From: Hexactinellida sp. DTS-2022 | Lineage: Eukaryota; Porifera; Hexactinellida | Assembly (NCBI GenBank): GCA_028753945.1 | Contig: JAPNXP010000001.1 | Coordinates: 16,048,501 to 16,112,500, forward strand | Length of the DNA stretch: 64,000 nt | Reading direction: 5' to 3' | Part shown: one piece after another, positions 1-10,242 of the stretch | How the letters are laid out: each line of letters begins with the position of its first letter | Position numbering within the stretch: position 1 is the stretch's first letter | Made by a program: the position numbers and the translations under genes | The notes under the pieces: generated by a model | What the model was told of the DNA's origin: nothing | Seen by the model: the letters and a program-made list of their open reading frames with translations, nothing else | Database searches by the model: none

Positions 1-898
1 TAAGGAGAGTGTCTGCGTGAATAGAGATGTCAGTGGGGTGTTTGATTTCTCCATATCCGAAAAGTTTAACAAATTGAAGATCTAAGTTAAATACTTGGAT
101 TCGTTGTACACTAAAATCACACACATATACGAATCCAGCTTCATAACACAATCCTGCTATTCCCATAAAGCATCTTATTGCAGTACCTCTAGAGCCAGTT
201 TTCTTAATGAGCTCTCCGGCTATACTAAACCTCAATAAACTTTCTCTAGCCCTATCGGTCACAAACACTCCATCTTGTGACACACAAATTCCATGTGGCT
301 CTTTCAAGTGGTCAGTTCCGAATGAACGCAGATATTCTCCTTCTGTATTCAGTATTTGTATACGACAGTTATCTTGATCTGCAATGAAAACCTCATTTGT
401 GTTTCTATCGATTGATATTCCTCTGGGATCCCAAAACTCTCCATTTTCAATACCTTCATTGCACTCCTTAAGAAGAGGATTTTCTCTCCCCACATACTCT
501 AGTATCATTTCTATCAGATCTGTCTCTTCTATTGCTTTACGAATCATAGCAGAGAAACAACGAAACTCAACAAATTCCAGATTTTCTACTGCTACCATCA
601 ATTCTTCTTTGGCGCGTATTTTCGCATCAATTCCTTCCTTCAATGAGTTTAATTCCCCACCTAGAATGTTGCTAGTCATTACATTCACCGCATTATCTCT
701 CACAATTCTCAGCTGTTCCATTGCCGTATCCAACTCAACATTCCTATCGTGTCCCTCCTTCATTCTCGCTAATCTTCCCAGAAGATTCCGTCTCTTCTCC
801 GCTAGAAGCAAATCCAGCTCATCAAAGGTACGTTCGATTTCCAGTTTCAGAGCTTCTAGCTTACCATCGGTATTTACTGCATCTCTATTAGCAGCCAT
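1..898 (-). CDS. Coiled-coil plus NHL-repeat protein, 5' part (runs off left edge)
   Basis: Read on the minus strand, an ATG at 898-896 opens a frame that stays open for about 299 codons to base 1, so the 3' end lies outside the window. The first ~125 residues are charged and heptad-like (begins MAANRDAVNTDGKLEALK), a probable coiled coil. NHL-type beta-propeller repeats follow: the segments GISIDRNTNEVFIADQDNCR, PHGICVSQDGVFVTDR and VYVCDFSVQRIQVFN each show the family pattern of a hydrophobic strand, a D/N turn, then RIQ(V/I)F/L. Animal proteins of this layout (TRIM-NHL relatives without an obvious RING here) act as cytoplasmic scaffolds or RNA/protein binders; which applies is unknown. A TATA-like box lies about 30 bases upstream. 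A broken paralogue lies at 31.2-32.5 kb. No intron is seen in the visible part. Confidence 0.85.
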   Translation of the reverse strand, partial: MAANRDAVNTDGKLEALKLEIERTFDELDLLLAEKRRNLLGRLARMKEGHDRNVELDTAMEQLRIVRDNAVNVMTSNILGGELNSLKEGIDAKIRAKEELMVAVENLEFVEFRCFSAMIRKAIEETDLIEMILEYVGRENPLLKECNEGIENGEFWDPRGISIDRNTNEVFIADQDNCRIQILNTEGEYLRSFGTDHLKEPHGICVSQDGVFVTDRARESLLRFSIAGELIKKTGSRGTAIRCFMGIAGLCYEAGFVYVCDFSVQRIQVFNLDLQFVKLFGYGEIKHPTDISIHADTLL

Positions 899-925
899 CT
901 CTTCTATGAACAGATTACAATGCAG

Positions 926-934
926 ATTTATATA
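926..934 (-). promoter_or_regulatory. TATA-like box of the NHL gene
   Basis: On the minus strand the sequence reads TATATAAAT about 30 bases upstream of the ATG at 898. That spacing implies a very short 5' UTR or a slightly downstream start. TATA boxes also precede the MATE and small coiled-coil genes here. Confidence 0.45.
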
Positions 935-1215
935 CAGGACTCATTCTTACTAATGCGACGATGCTTTCAACAGGAAAAATTTATGTGCGCCTAGATTTAC
1001 TTTGAGGTTCACACTGTCACACTCGCAATAATTTTCAATTGTTATTACGTCTATGGATTTATCCATCGATTTTCGCGCGCCTAATTTCAAATTTTCCTCT
1101 CTAATTAACACTCTAGGTGAAAAAGCCCCCCTACGTTGGGTGCCATACTACCTTTGTCAGGTAAAATTCCAAATCAAAACTATATTGTGCAACCTACGTT
1201 TTAATTTCCTAACTA

Positions 1216-1407
1216 CAGTCAACTCTCGTTGTAGCGAAATGCTTGGGACCTGTAAATTACTTCTTTGTATCCGAATATTCGTTATAAGCGGATGATAACT
1301 AATGCATTTAGTGCTCTGGGGAAAAATCTCCATTTCGTTATAAGCGGGTATTTCGTTATAAGCGGGCATTTCGTTATATCCGACTTCGTTCTAGAGGCAG
1401 ATCACTG
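1216..1407. mobile_element. TA-flanked MITE, pogo/Tc1-like ends
   Basis: The element is bounded by TA on both sides (1214-1215, 1408-1409). It begins CAGTCAACTCTCGTTGTAGC and ends with the complement of CAGTGATCTGCCTCTAGAAC. Inside, TTCGTTATAAGCGG recurs in direct copies. A better preserved relative sits at 61208-61362, with the same internal text (CTTGGGACCTGTAAATT). No coding capacity. Confidence 0.65.
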
Positions 1408-1507
1408 TATACCATATTGTTACTTTTCTATTTACCTTTTTACCTTTTGAAGCTATCACTAAAATTGTAGGTTAAATTATATCCCGCCCAAGGAAATGAA
1501 AAAAAAA

Positions 1508-1605
1508 ACTAAAATTGTAGCTGTGCAGACAACATTATCAGTCGATCACAAAATATAGTGCCTCTAAAATAAAATACTGTCGGCACAGCTGTATTTTAGA
1601 TTTTT
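1508..1605. mobile_element. Palindromic MITE (GCAGCTGTGCCGAC family), diverged copy
   Basis: The left arm carries AAAATTGTAGCTGTGCAGAC and the right arm CTGTCGGCACAGCTGTATTTT, so most of the element can fold on itself around a TAGTGCCT core. Related copies are at 24668-24796, 25478-25607, 26686-26811, 27982-28109 and 32948-33073; a half copy is near 6150-6200. Ends fall in A/T runs, so the exact boundary and target duplication cannot be read. Confidence 0.6.
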
Positions 1606-1879
1606 ACCCAAATTAACGCAATATGTATTTATGCATAGTGTATGTACACTTGGAAATTACGATTACATACATATTCCTTCCCGAGAGTACGTTATAACCA
1701 AATTATACTGTATATATTATGCTATTATAATATATGGGTGGATATTGATTATGACCATTAATTATGCCAATTAGCACTTTGATTTTTTTTGTTTACAACA
1801 ACTTACTGTAAATAGGTAATATATATGAAATCTTCATCAACATATTTGTATTTATTAGCAGTTTATTATACAGCCATTA

Positions 1880-2048
1880 ATTGTAAATCCGCTCCTAATC
1901 CTGGTCTGATCCAATTTCATACGCCTAAATCGAAAATTAATGTTACGGACTTACGGTATAGGAGAAGATTCCAAATTATTGCGCTCCTAATTTCAAATTT
2001 TCCAAAAATCATGCTCCAAAAGGAGCTTCTCGCGCTCCTGGATAATAA
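1880..2048 (+). repeat. Dispersed ~160-bp repeat (CGCTCCTAATCCTGGTC family)
   Basis: Starts near TTGTAAATCCGCTCCTAATC and ends near GCGCTCCTGGATAATAA. It recurs at 59093-59250 (same strand) and at 49792-49944 (reversed) with the same internal landmarks (GTTACGGTATAGGAGA, AAAATCATGCTCCAAAA). Arms containing GGAGCG words face inward, so it is probably a non-autonomous DNA element. No TSD could be fixed. Confidence 0.6.
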
Positions 2049-2063
2049 TTGTTTATTAGAACA

Positions 2064-2923
2064 CGAGCCCTTCGGTATAGGTCGCTTAGCGACAGATCGG
2101 TGCAACGTACCTCAAGTTAACGGCCGCTCTGCGGCCTTACTCCTCACTAAATCGGTGATTATATAATTGGTAAAATTTGTCAAAGTTATATCTATCCCTT
2201 TCCACCATTTTACATAATTTTAACTTGTCTCCTATAATGCCCGTTGGAAGCTGGCTTCTTCATTCTGCATTATCGTTAATTTGTTTACCTTTATTTGTGA
2301 ACAACAACAACAACAACAACAACAAATATTCATTTATAAATTTATAATGCGAAAAACCATACTTGTTTATCTATAATACCCGTTGAAAGGTAACTTCTAG
2401 GTTGATTTTGAATTATCATTAATTTGTTTACCTATTTGTGTAAACAACAACAGCAAAATTCATGTTCTAAAAATCTAAATGCGAAATTCGTGTTCAGCAT
2501 ACTTTTACCTATTATAATATTTGGAGCCTAGTCTTTATCTCAATTATATATGCTGTTTCTATTTCCCATCACTTTAATACAGTGGTTCTTAACCTTATTT
2601 ATGAAATTTCCCCTTTTGGCCTGTTCAGTTTAGCGATTTCCCCCTTCATTTGTAGAATAAGGAATAAAGCATCCTTGAAATTACAAATTATTAGCTGTCT
2701 GGGGATAACTGCTTCTTGGCCACAAGTGGATCAATGTTAGGAGGTATTATTTTATTTTGTTTTATTATTATTATTAATTTTGTCTAAATTGATTTCCCCC
2801 TTATATTCCCGAAATTTCCCCCCAGGGGGAAATTTCCCCCAGGTTAAGAACTACTGCTTTAATACAATCCGGACAAACACACAAACAAATATACACACAC
2901 AATAATCGAGCTTTAATATTATA
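2064..2923 (-). mobile_element. Non-autonomous Helitron, family A (split by a hAT MITE)
   Basis: On the minus strand the 5' end is the degenerate TATAATATTAAAGCTCGATT, and the 3' end carries the family's three small hairpins (GGCCGC..GCGGCC, GGTGC..GCACC type, GTCGC..GCGAC) ending GGGCTCG next to T. The body holds the characteristic GTAAACAA / GTTGTTGTTGTTTAC and AGTTAGCTTTCAACGGGTAT words. A hAT MITE at 2580-2856 splits the copy; its 8-bp duplication reconstitutes the family text CACTTTAATACAATCCGG. Confidence 0.75.
2580..2856. mobile_element. hAT MITE with 8-bp TSD CTTTAATA
   Basis: Terminal inverted repeats CAGTGGTTCTTAACCT / AGGTTAAGAACTACTG are flanked by a perfect 8-bp duplication CTTTAATA at 2572-2579 and 2857-2864. 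The inside has C-rich and G-rich patches (AATTTCCCCC) near the ends, which resemble those of 59658-59970 and 10373-10983. An 8-bp TSD and CAGTGG ends are hallmarks of the hAT superfamily. It lies inside Helitron A and is therefore younger than it. Confidence 0.9.
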
Positions 2924-4037
2924 AATTCAATATTATTATTGTATTTAAATATTTACGAATAATCAATAAACTCACCAATAATTCGATACTCTTTCAATTA
3001 AACAAGAATTTGTTGTCGTTGTAGTTGTTTGTTAGTTGTTAGACGTAAACACGTTATTCAATTTGTTTAAAATTAACTTTAAATTAATTTCCTATCATAT
3101 TATGCTGTAAGTGGCACAAGTTGAATCTACTGTGGGTCTCCTATAATAATTTCCTATCAGATTACACCAGTTCTGCTATAATTAGATACTACACTGTAAT
3201 ATGAGAATATTAATATAATACAGTACCATAGAATGCATTATAATTATCCTTAGTTTAACTCATATCATGCATATCTTTAGTCTACGAATATATTTGTGAC
3301 CATGGGTTGCGTAATCCAAGAAATTTTTCGTAATCCAAGAAAACGTGCGGTCGCACCCCCTCAAAATATCCCAAACTTTATATTATACTAGTGTGCTTTG
3401 AATCTGATCAGTGTGAATTGGCAGCCACTTCGACCGCCCTCCCCAAAAGAAGTTTCCAGCGCCACCACTGGGCATGTTACTTGCTTCATGTGAAGTTTTA
3501 CTGACATTACGTACTGACATTATTCCCTGATTTACCAATTACTCTGTTAGAGAACTTTATCTCCTCGGCCTCAGGACTATAGATAAGAGCTCTCCTGATA
3601 TACTCAAGGGCATTTCCTTTCCGCACCCATCGAAATTGTTTAGCTTCTCATATATAGACCAATTTAATATTATAACTAGCGGCCCCATTGGCATATGCTA
3701 TATAATCTCTTCTTCATGCGTAATAACGGGAATTTTATATGATTAATTAGCACAGGGGATAAAAAAACCCATGATTAGAATTGTTTTAGTTATACATTTT
3801 ATTGATATAGCTATGTCTGTTATATGTAATTGTTATTACAAAGGCATTGAAATTCTTAAAATAGCACTTGAAGAATTGTATATTACACTAAATTGAATTG
3901 ATATTTAGCGGCTTGAGCAGAAATTCTTCTATACATCAGCAATAAGTATACAAGTAACTTAGCAACCCCTGCGAGAGATAGCCTCAGATAGATATGCAGG
4001 TGTCCTTATATTATGTAGTTAGTACGCTAGACATTAA
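2924..4037. other. Gene-free AT-rich stretch
   Basis: No ORF, tRNA fold or repeat boundary could be supported. A short direct repeat of CGTAATCCAAGAAA occurs near 3311-3345. It lies downstream of the coiled-coil gene at 4038-4394. Confidence 0.5.
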
Positions 4038-4394
4038 TTACATTGGGATGACTCTGAGTTCTATCATATAAAAACTGATTTCATCTTTCAACTTCATCTT
4101 TTCATCAGTTAAATTACCCTTTTCTATCTGTAACTGTTGGCATACTCGTTCAAGATTATTGTATTCTTTTTTCCGTTTCTGAACAGAGTACCTTGTATTC
4201 CATTCCAGTCTCTGGTTCTTCAGCTCAGCTTTATCCGCTGCTTCCAAGTCTTCTGATATTGAAGCCAGTACCTCTATATTAACACTGCACAACTTAATAG
4301 GGTCAATAATGTACCTAATATTATTGCCTAATTTAACTTCATTCCTCCAATTGGGAATTAAAATTTGTTCAATTCTTTCGAAATAAGACTCCAT
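4038..4394 (-). CDS. Small coiled-coil protein, family member 1 (unrecognised family)
   Basis: A 118-residue single-exon ORF beginning MESYFERIEQILIPNWR. I do not recognise the family, but three other members occur at 45579-45944, 47682-48041 and 52188-52526. Shared features in order are: Y(F/Y)ExI..IL near residues 4-12; a W-R/K-x-E/K motif at ~16-19; G plus a short hydrophobic stretch at ~23-33; a conserved (D)KA near 53-55; then a charged coiled coil ending (D/E)EKxxLxxEIxFY. No signal peptide or membrane segment is present, so a cytosolic or nuclear oligomer is likely. A TATA box lies ~85 bases upstream, and the 5' UTR shares GAATTCA and AAACTAAAtAAGACA words with member 2. No function is inferred. 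Confidence 0.7.
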   Translation of the reverse strand: MESYFERIEQILIPNWRNEVKLGNNIRYIIDPIKLCSVNIEVLASISEDLEAADKAELKNQRLEWNTRYSVQKRKKEYNNLERVCQQLQIEKGNLTDEKMKLKDEISFYMIELRVIPM

Positions 4395-4476
4395 CTGTCC
4401 GCTATACGTTTATCCTTGTCTTATTTAGTTTGGGTTCTGAATTCAAACTTGATACTTCCTAAAACTTTGATGAACC

Positions 4477-4485
4477 TTTTATAAA
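4477..4485 (-). promoter_or_regulatory. TATA box of coiled-coil family member 1
   Basis: Minus-strand TTTATAAAAG lies about 85 bases upstream of the ATG at 4394. Members 2 and 3 have AGTATAAAAG at 40-66 bases from their ATGs, so a strong TATA promoter is a shared family trait. Confidence 0.55.
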
Positions 4486-5039
4486 GAATCAAATATCAAC
4501 CCATTTCTGGTATTTATTTTCAGTTATTCCAACGTTTGTGTTGTAACTTGTTTTTTGTTTATTCTTCAAAACTTATTGAAAAAAATCTTTATCTACTCGT
4601 AGTACTGCATTCAGTTTACTAGAATAGTGTAGTTAAATGTATTTTAGAAGTATTTTTAATTTATGCAAACGTATCAGTCTCATACAACTTAAGTTACCTG
4701 TATTGATTACATGCAAACAAATATTACATCAAATAATAAGCGTTATATTAAACTTAAATATTAGTCTGTTAATATACTTGCTCTTTATAAATTTATATAA
4801 ACTAAATCTTAATTATCCATTTTTGTTTATCCCCTTATACCTGTTTATCTCACTATTAGCAAGCTATAAGATTATGCTACATGTGTATATATCAGTAGTC
4901 ATTGCTGATCCAAGCTCTTTTTATGGAAAAATTATAATAATCTAACATTAGTTGGCATTACTCTCTGAAAAAAATATTCTGGACTAATAACTATTGTATC
5001 CAGGAAAATAACATTTTCAAATGGATTACAAACTTATTA
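4486..5039. other. Gene-free AT-rich stretch
   Basis: Contains a 102-codon plus-strand frame at 4637-4945 made almost only of I, L, Y, F and S from AT-rich codons. It has no motif, so I do not believe it is a gene. Nothing else is recognisable. Confidence 0.5.
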
Positions 5040-5777
5040 TCTATATTAATAAATCTCGATTGTTGTGTGTGTGTGTTGTGTGTGTGTGTTTGTTTGTCCA
5101 GATTGTATTAAAGTGATGGGGGAATAGAAACCGCATTTATAATTAAGATATGAACTAACTTTCAAATCTTATAATAGGTAAACAAATGTTATAATAGGTA
5201 AACAAGTATTGCTGAATACGAATTTCGAATTTATAAATTTCTAATATGAATATTTGTCGTTGTTGTTTACACAAAATAGGTAAACAAATTGTGAAAATTC
5301 AAAATCAACCAGAAGTTAGCTTTCACCGGGTATTATAGGTAAACAAGTATGCTGATTTCGAATTTCGCGTTTAAAAAATTTATAATATGAATATTAGTTG
5401 TTGTTGTTTACACAAAATAGGTAAACAAATTAATGAAATTCAAATCAACCAAGAAGTTAGTTTTCAACGGGTATTATAGGTAAACAGGTATGCTAAACAC
5501 GAATTTCGCATTTATAAATTTAGAACATGAATATTTTTGTTGTTATTTACATCAATAGGTAAACAAATTAATGAACTTCAAAATCAACCTAGAAGTTAGC
5601 TTATAAAGGGCATTATAGGAAACAAGTTAAAAGTATAGAAAATGGTGGGAAGGGATGTATATTCAATGGCAAATTTACTCACTAAATAATCAATCCTTTA
5701 GTGAGGAATAAGGCCGCATAGCGGCCGTTAGCTTGAGGTGCGTAGTACCGATCCGTCGCAAAGCGACCGAGACTTCG
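5040..5777 (+). mobile_element. Non-autonomous Helitron, family A
   Basis: Begins TCTATATTAATAAATCTCG after an A, followed by a GT-rich run and GTTTGTCCAGATTGTATTAA, the typical Helitron 5' layout. The body has three rounds of the ~140-bp internal unit (GGTAAACAA... AATCAACC.AGAAGTTAGC... CGGGTATTATAGG). The 3' end has the GGCCGCATAGCGGCC hairpin, a GGTGCGTAGTACC hairpin and a shortened last stem ending TTCG before T. Confidence 0.8.
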
Positions 5778-6149
5778 TTTACATTAAAATGATTACAGAA
5801 TAAATTAGTTTGATGCGGGTTTGTAAATATACAATGATTTGATCTGCCTAATCCTTACGCTATGAATTAATTTCCCACGCGCGGATCCAGGGGTGGGGAG
5901 ATCTATCCCACGATTCCCGACACCAGGGAAGTTTTACTTTCCAGGCGACCAGTCAAATTCCTGGACGCTGTGCCAAGAATACATTTCTAGTGTACTCGAA
6001 TGTCTAAAATTTGCTCGCTCTCTACAATCTCTCGTTCGGTATTCTATTTGGTAATGAATTGCTTTGCAGGATCACTGGACAGTCGAGATCGAGTTTTCTG
6101 TAATACACATACGTATTTAACTACACAAAATATAGTAGGTTTAAACTAA

Positions 6150-6310
6150 ATAAACTAAAATTACAGCTGTGCTGACGGCATTTACTTTTGAGGCTCTATC
6201 TCTCCACCAAATCTAGCACCTCGCCAGGGGTGGGGTCGGTTAACCGTTCTGAGGCCACGGTTACGATTCGTTTTCTCGTCACGGTAAATCGGTTAACGCC
6301 CATCCTACTC
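6150..6310. repeat. Half palindromic MITE beside a hAT-like GGTTAACCG repeat
   Basis: 6154-6200 matches one arm of the palindromic MITE (ACAGCTGTGCTGACGGCA...). Next to it, 6218-6307 begins CAGGGGTGGGGTCGGTTAAC and ends with a loose complement (GGTTAACGCCCATCCTACT). This resembles a tiny hAT-type MITE, but no convincing 8-bp duplication is visible. Confidence 0.35.
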
Positions 6311-6475
6311 ATTATATATAACCTATAAAAAATTTGATAATGCTACACTCTAAGACTCGCTTTTTAAAGTATTACCCCTAAGTACATGAACTGATATATT
6401 TCGTATTTTAGGTAACTTAGGAACGATGTTGTTACAGAAAATTCATTTTGTAATGATTGGAAATGGTTTTAGGAA

Positions 6476-7070
6476 TCTATATTATTAAATCTCGATTGTT
6501 GTTTGTGTGTGTGTTTGTTTGTTTGTCCGGATTGTATTAAAGTGATGGGGGAATAGAAACCGCATTAATATATGAGATATAAACTAACTGTCAAATGTTA
6601 TAATTGGTAAACAAATGTTATAATAGGTAAACAAGTATGCTGAACACGAATTTCGCATTTACAAATTTATAATATGAATATTTGTTGTTGTTGTTGACAC
6701 AAAATAGGTAAACAAATGAATGAAAATTCAAAATCAACCTAGAAGTTAGCTTTCAACGGGTATTATAGGTAAACAGTATGCTGAACACGATTTTCGCGTT
6801 TATAAATTTATAATATGAACATTTGTTGTTGTTGTTGTTGACACAAATAGATAAATACATAAATGAAAATTCAAAATCAACCTAGAAGTTAGCTTTCAAC
6901 GGGTATTATTGGTAAACAAGTTAAAACTATAGAAAATGGTAGAAAGGGTTGTATATAATCCACTACCATTTTCCATGGTAGCAATTGTGAGGAGTAAGGC
7001 CGCATAGCGGCCGTTAACTTGAGGTGCGTAGCACCGATCCGTCGCAAAGCGACCGAGACCGAAGGGCTCG
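6476..7070 (+). mobile_element. Non-autonomous Helitron, family A (well preserved)
   Basis: Left flank A, then TCTATATTATTAAATCTCGA, a GT/TTTG run and GTCCGGATTGTATTAAAGTG. Two internal units follow, then TACCATTTTCCATGGTAG and the three 3' hairpins: GGCCGCATAGCGGCC, GGTGCGTAGCACC and GTCGCAAAGCGAC. It ends CCGAAGGGCTCG and is followed by T. No ORF. It is one of at least eight family A copies here. Confidence 0.88.
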
Positions 7071-7234
7071 TATTATAGTAATTTTCTAACAAAATTCAGA
7101 TAATTTTGTATTTTACCCAATAATTTCCTCACTGCTCATATTCAACAGACCGGCTAACTGGTTAATATAATTTGTACCCGTTAACCGATATTAGCAACGG
7201 TTACCGGGTAAAGTTTTGTAATATATCTAACCAA

Positions 7235-7400
7235 ATTTTGTAAACAATAAAATAAAATTTCATATTAGCGAAATTCGTAATCATCATACTTGTTTAGCTA
7301 TTATAAGATGATGTGGAAGTTACTTTATATCTGAATATAAATGCGGTTTATATTACCCACCACTTTAATACAATCTTGTCAAACACACTACAGTCGAGTT
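7235..7400 (-). mobile_element. Old Helitron A relic (5' portion)
   Basis: Matches the family A 5' half in reverse: GCGAAATTCGTAATCATCAT, ATACTTGTTTAGCTATTATA, AATGCGGTTT, CACCACTTTAATACAATC and a decayed end. The 3' hairpins are missing. Bases 7401-7879 that follow hold nothing I can identify. Confidence 0.5.
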
Positions 7401-7879
7401 TGAGTTATGTAGTTATAAATTTATGTGGTAAATTAATTATATTCCTCACAAGGCCCTTTTTAACCTTTGTCTTTTAAGCATAATATCCATTCAAGCTGGA
7501 AAAAATAAGCAAATAACAGAGAAATAAATATTGTAGAAGTACAATTAGTAATTCAAGCTTCAAGCAACATAATAACATTTGTAGATGCTTCAACATGGTT
7601 GTTTACATAAAACGATATGTAAATTATGATAAAATAGTGGAGGTGTCAAACTCATTAACTATATAATGAGCTATTTAAATATATAATTTTTGATCATTAT
7701 GAGGCAATTAAAATGTAAAAATTCTGATTTCAGATTTGAACACCACATGGTCGAATTAGTCTAGGTGTTTATTTTCTAATCATTACGAATATTTCTACTG
7801 ACATACATCCACATTCTCATTTGTACCACAAGTGGTACATGGCAGGGACACTTATATAGATATTGGATAAAATGACTTA

Positions 7880-8050
7880 TAATCACAATGTAATGAAATT
7901 TATAACTATAGCAAGATATTTAACTTCGTTTCAGCGTAGGTTAATCAGCCGTTAATACGCTACAAGAAGGATATTGTGTCTAGAATAAATTAATATTTCT
8001 GTTGTTCAAATAATTTTGGTCTGCTAGTGTATAATCAGGAAATAGCAATG
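7880..8050. repeat. Dispersed ~170-bp repeat, inverted relative at 15495-15660
   Basis: The block TATAACTATAGCAAGATATT... GCTACAAGAAGGATATTGTG... TATAATCAGGAAATAGCA is present in reverse complement at 15495-15660 with few differences. Nature unknown; neither copy shows terminal repeats. The second copy is followed by the MATE duplication. Confidence 0.6.
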
Positions 8051-8107
8051 TTTATACTATGAATCAAATCAACACATAAACAAATAGGTACAAACAGAGG
8101 GGGACGC

Positions 8108-8275
8108 TGCATTAGTTCGAATTTATATGTTGGCATTAGTTCGAATTTCTGATGTTGGCTATAGTTCGAATTAATTCTTATCTCGGCATTAGTTCGAATG
8201 TTAGATATACGCATTAGTTCGAATTAATTTGATGTTACATGGAATCCCTCAAAGGGACATTGATTCGAATACATA
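8108..8275. repeat. Cluster of GCATTAGTTCGAAT motifs
   Basis: The 14-mer GCATTAGTTCGAAT, or a one- to two-base variant, occurs five times at irregular 25-40 base spacing between 8108 and 8225. A sixth diverged copy (GACATTGATTCGAAT) lies near 8262. This is reminiscent of MITEs with repeated subterminal protein-binding sites. Confidence 0.6.
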
Positions 8276-8755
8276 GTATATTTGCAAGTATTCCATACAA
8301 TTAATCAATTAAATGTGGTTTTACGTTTACAAATTGTCACTTGCATTAATATAGTATTATATACAATTTCGCAATGTGTTAATGAATAATGATATTCCTT
8401 CCTCTATAAAATCTGTTTTCATTTCAGTTACGTACATATATTAATCTATTTAATTCATTTAATCGTATGGAGTATACCCTGGATCAATATCGGCGCAAAG
8501 GTGGAAAAGTTTTTACTAGCTCGGATGGATATAAATACTTTTGTCATAAATAAAAAAATTATACTATACATTACCTAAAATGTACTTTTTTCAAGAATGG
8601 ATGTAAAGGAAGTGCAAAATTAAATATATAAGTTAATCTAGTTTACCCCAAATCACAGCATAACCACAATGTTGAAGAATATAATGCTGAAATTCATGAA
8701 ATTATGACAAAAATAAAGAGAAAAGCTATGACTTCTAGAGACAATCTCAGAGAAA

Positions 8756-9291
8756 TCTATATTATTAAATCTCGATTGTTGTGTGTGTGTTTGTGTGTTT
8801 GTGTGTTTGTGTGTTTGTGTGTTTGTGTGTTTGTGTGTTTGTGTGTTTGTTTGTCCGGATTGTATTAAAGTGACGGGGGGATAGAAACCGCATTAATATA
8901 TGAGATATAAACTAACTGTCAAATGTTATAATTGGTAAACAAATGTTATAATAGGTAAACAAGTATGCTCAACACGAATTTCGCATTTACAAATTTATAA
9001 TATGAATATTTGTTGTTGTTGTTTACACAAAAAGGTAAACAAATTAGTGAAAATTCAAAATCAAACCAGAAGTTAGCTTTCAACGGGTATTATAGGTAAA
9101 CAAGTATGCTGATTTCGAATTTCGCGTTTATAAATTTATAATATGAATATTTGTTGTTGTTGTTTACACAAAAAGGTAAACAAATTACTGAAAATTCAAA
9201 ATCAACCTAGAAGTTAGCTTTCAACGGGTATTATAAGTAAACAAGTGTGCTGAACACGAATTTCGCATTCATAAAATTATAATATGAGTAT

Positions 9292-9352
<61 letters not shown>

Positions 9353-9510
9353 CACAAATAGGTAAACACATTAATGAAAATTCAAAATTATAACGTCCCT
9401 TGCTACCATTTCCCATGGTAGAAAGTGTGAGGAGTAAGGCCGCACAGCGGCCGTTAACTTGAGGTGCGTAGCACCGATCTGTCGCAATGCGACCGAGACC
9501 GAAGGGCTCG
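8756..9510 (+). mobile_element. Non-autonomous Helitron, family A, inserted in a FLYWCH/MULE gene
   Basis: Begins TCTATATTATTAAATCTCG after A8755 and ends CCGAAGGGCTCG at 9510 before T. Three internal units and a long GTT run are present. Host codons on both sides join in frame when the element is removed, with no target duplication, which is the Helitron A^T signature. Confidence 0.92.
9294..9350 (+). repeat. (GTT)n microsatellite inside Helitron A
   Basis: An uninterrupted run of about 18 GTT triplets that expands the family's normal 3-5 copies. On the minus strand it encodes a poly-Asn frame that I consider spurious. Confidence 0.9.
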
Positions 9511-10242
9511 TTTTCAATGAAATTACAAGGTCAGATCCTGCAGGTTCATTGGTCACATTCAGAGAATGCGAATCTTCTATGTTTCGGGCAAGGAAATCAT
9601 TGCAGCCTAAAATCCCTCAATCTGCCATTGAATTCTGTAAGCAGGACCCATCGACAAATTTTGCATTACACCTAAAGGCTACCGTTGTACTCGAAGATCG
9701 AATTGCTGTTATCTTTTTCTCTGATAGGATATACGAAATACTTGCAGATGGTAACAAAATAGATTTCGATGGTACATTTTACGCCGTCCCTAAACAATTT
9801 TATCAATTATGGACGCTTTTTATTACGATTGGAAGACATATTATTCCTTTGATCCATTGCCGTACTTACTAATAAAGACGAAGAGCTTTACACAGCGGTT
9901 CTTTTCAAGATCAAAGCTCTGATTCCTCAGCTACAACCAACTTCCACGATGTCGGATTGGGAAATAGGAGCCCGAAATGCATTTAAAATGTATATCCCGG
10001 AACCAGACTCTATGGTTGTTGGTTTCATTATACACAAGCTATATGGAAAAAAATCCAAAAATGTAGATTGACATCAACTTACAAAGCAAACCCCGAACTT
10101 GCCACATTTATACGAAAGGTTATGGGATTACTAGTTATTTAGATAACGATAAATAACCTATTAATCATTAGCCTTCCTTTAATCCATGGTCCAGTTTCAC
10201 AAAGTTGATGCATAGGCCTTATATAACTTAGGTCACGGGTGA

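Larger units (their letters stand above)
8467..10141 (+). pseudogene. FLYWCH zinc finger / MULE transposase-domain gene, decayed and split by a Helitron
   Basis: Before 8755 the frame encodes MEYTLDQYRRKGGKVFTSSD...GYKYFC and then C-x(4-5)-C and HNH residues typical of a FLYWCH finger, with in-frame stops near 8550 and 8630. Helitron A occupies 8756-9510. Removing it rejoins the frame exactly across A^T (RDNLREI then FNEITRSDPAGS). Downstream come MULE-like segments DFDGTFYAVPKQFYQLW, TNKDEELYTAVLFKIKAL, MSDWEIGARNAF and PELATFIRKVMG. Frameshifts near 9868 and 10035 break it further. Such genes derive from Mutator-like transposases. It ends where a MATE fragment begins. It does not encode a working protein. 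Confidence 0.75.

Noticed and set aside
384-953. 189-codon plus-strand frame
   Set aside because: It is the antisense shadow of the NHL gene at 1-898, whose minus-strand translation has clear repeats.
4637-4945. 102-codon hydrophobic frame
   Set aside because: Composition is what AT-rich DNA gives by chance; no helix pattern, motif or homologue.
9231-9416. Poly-asparagine frame
   Set aside because: It reads through the (GTT)n run of a Helitron.
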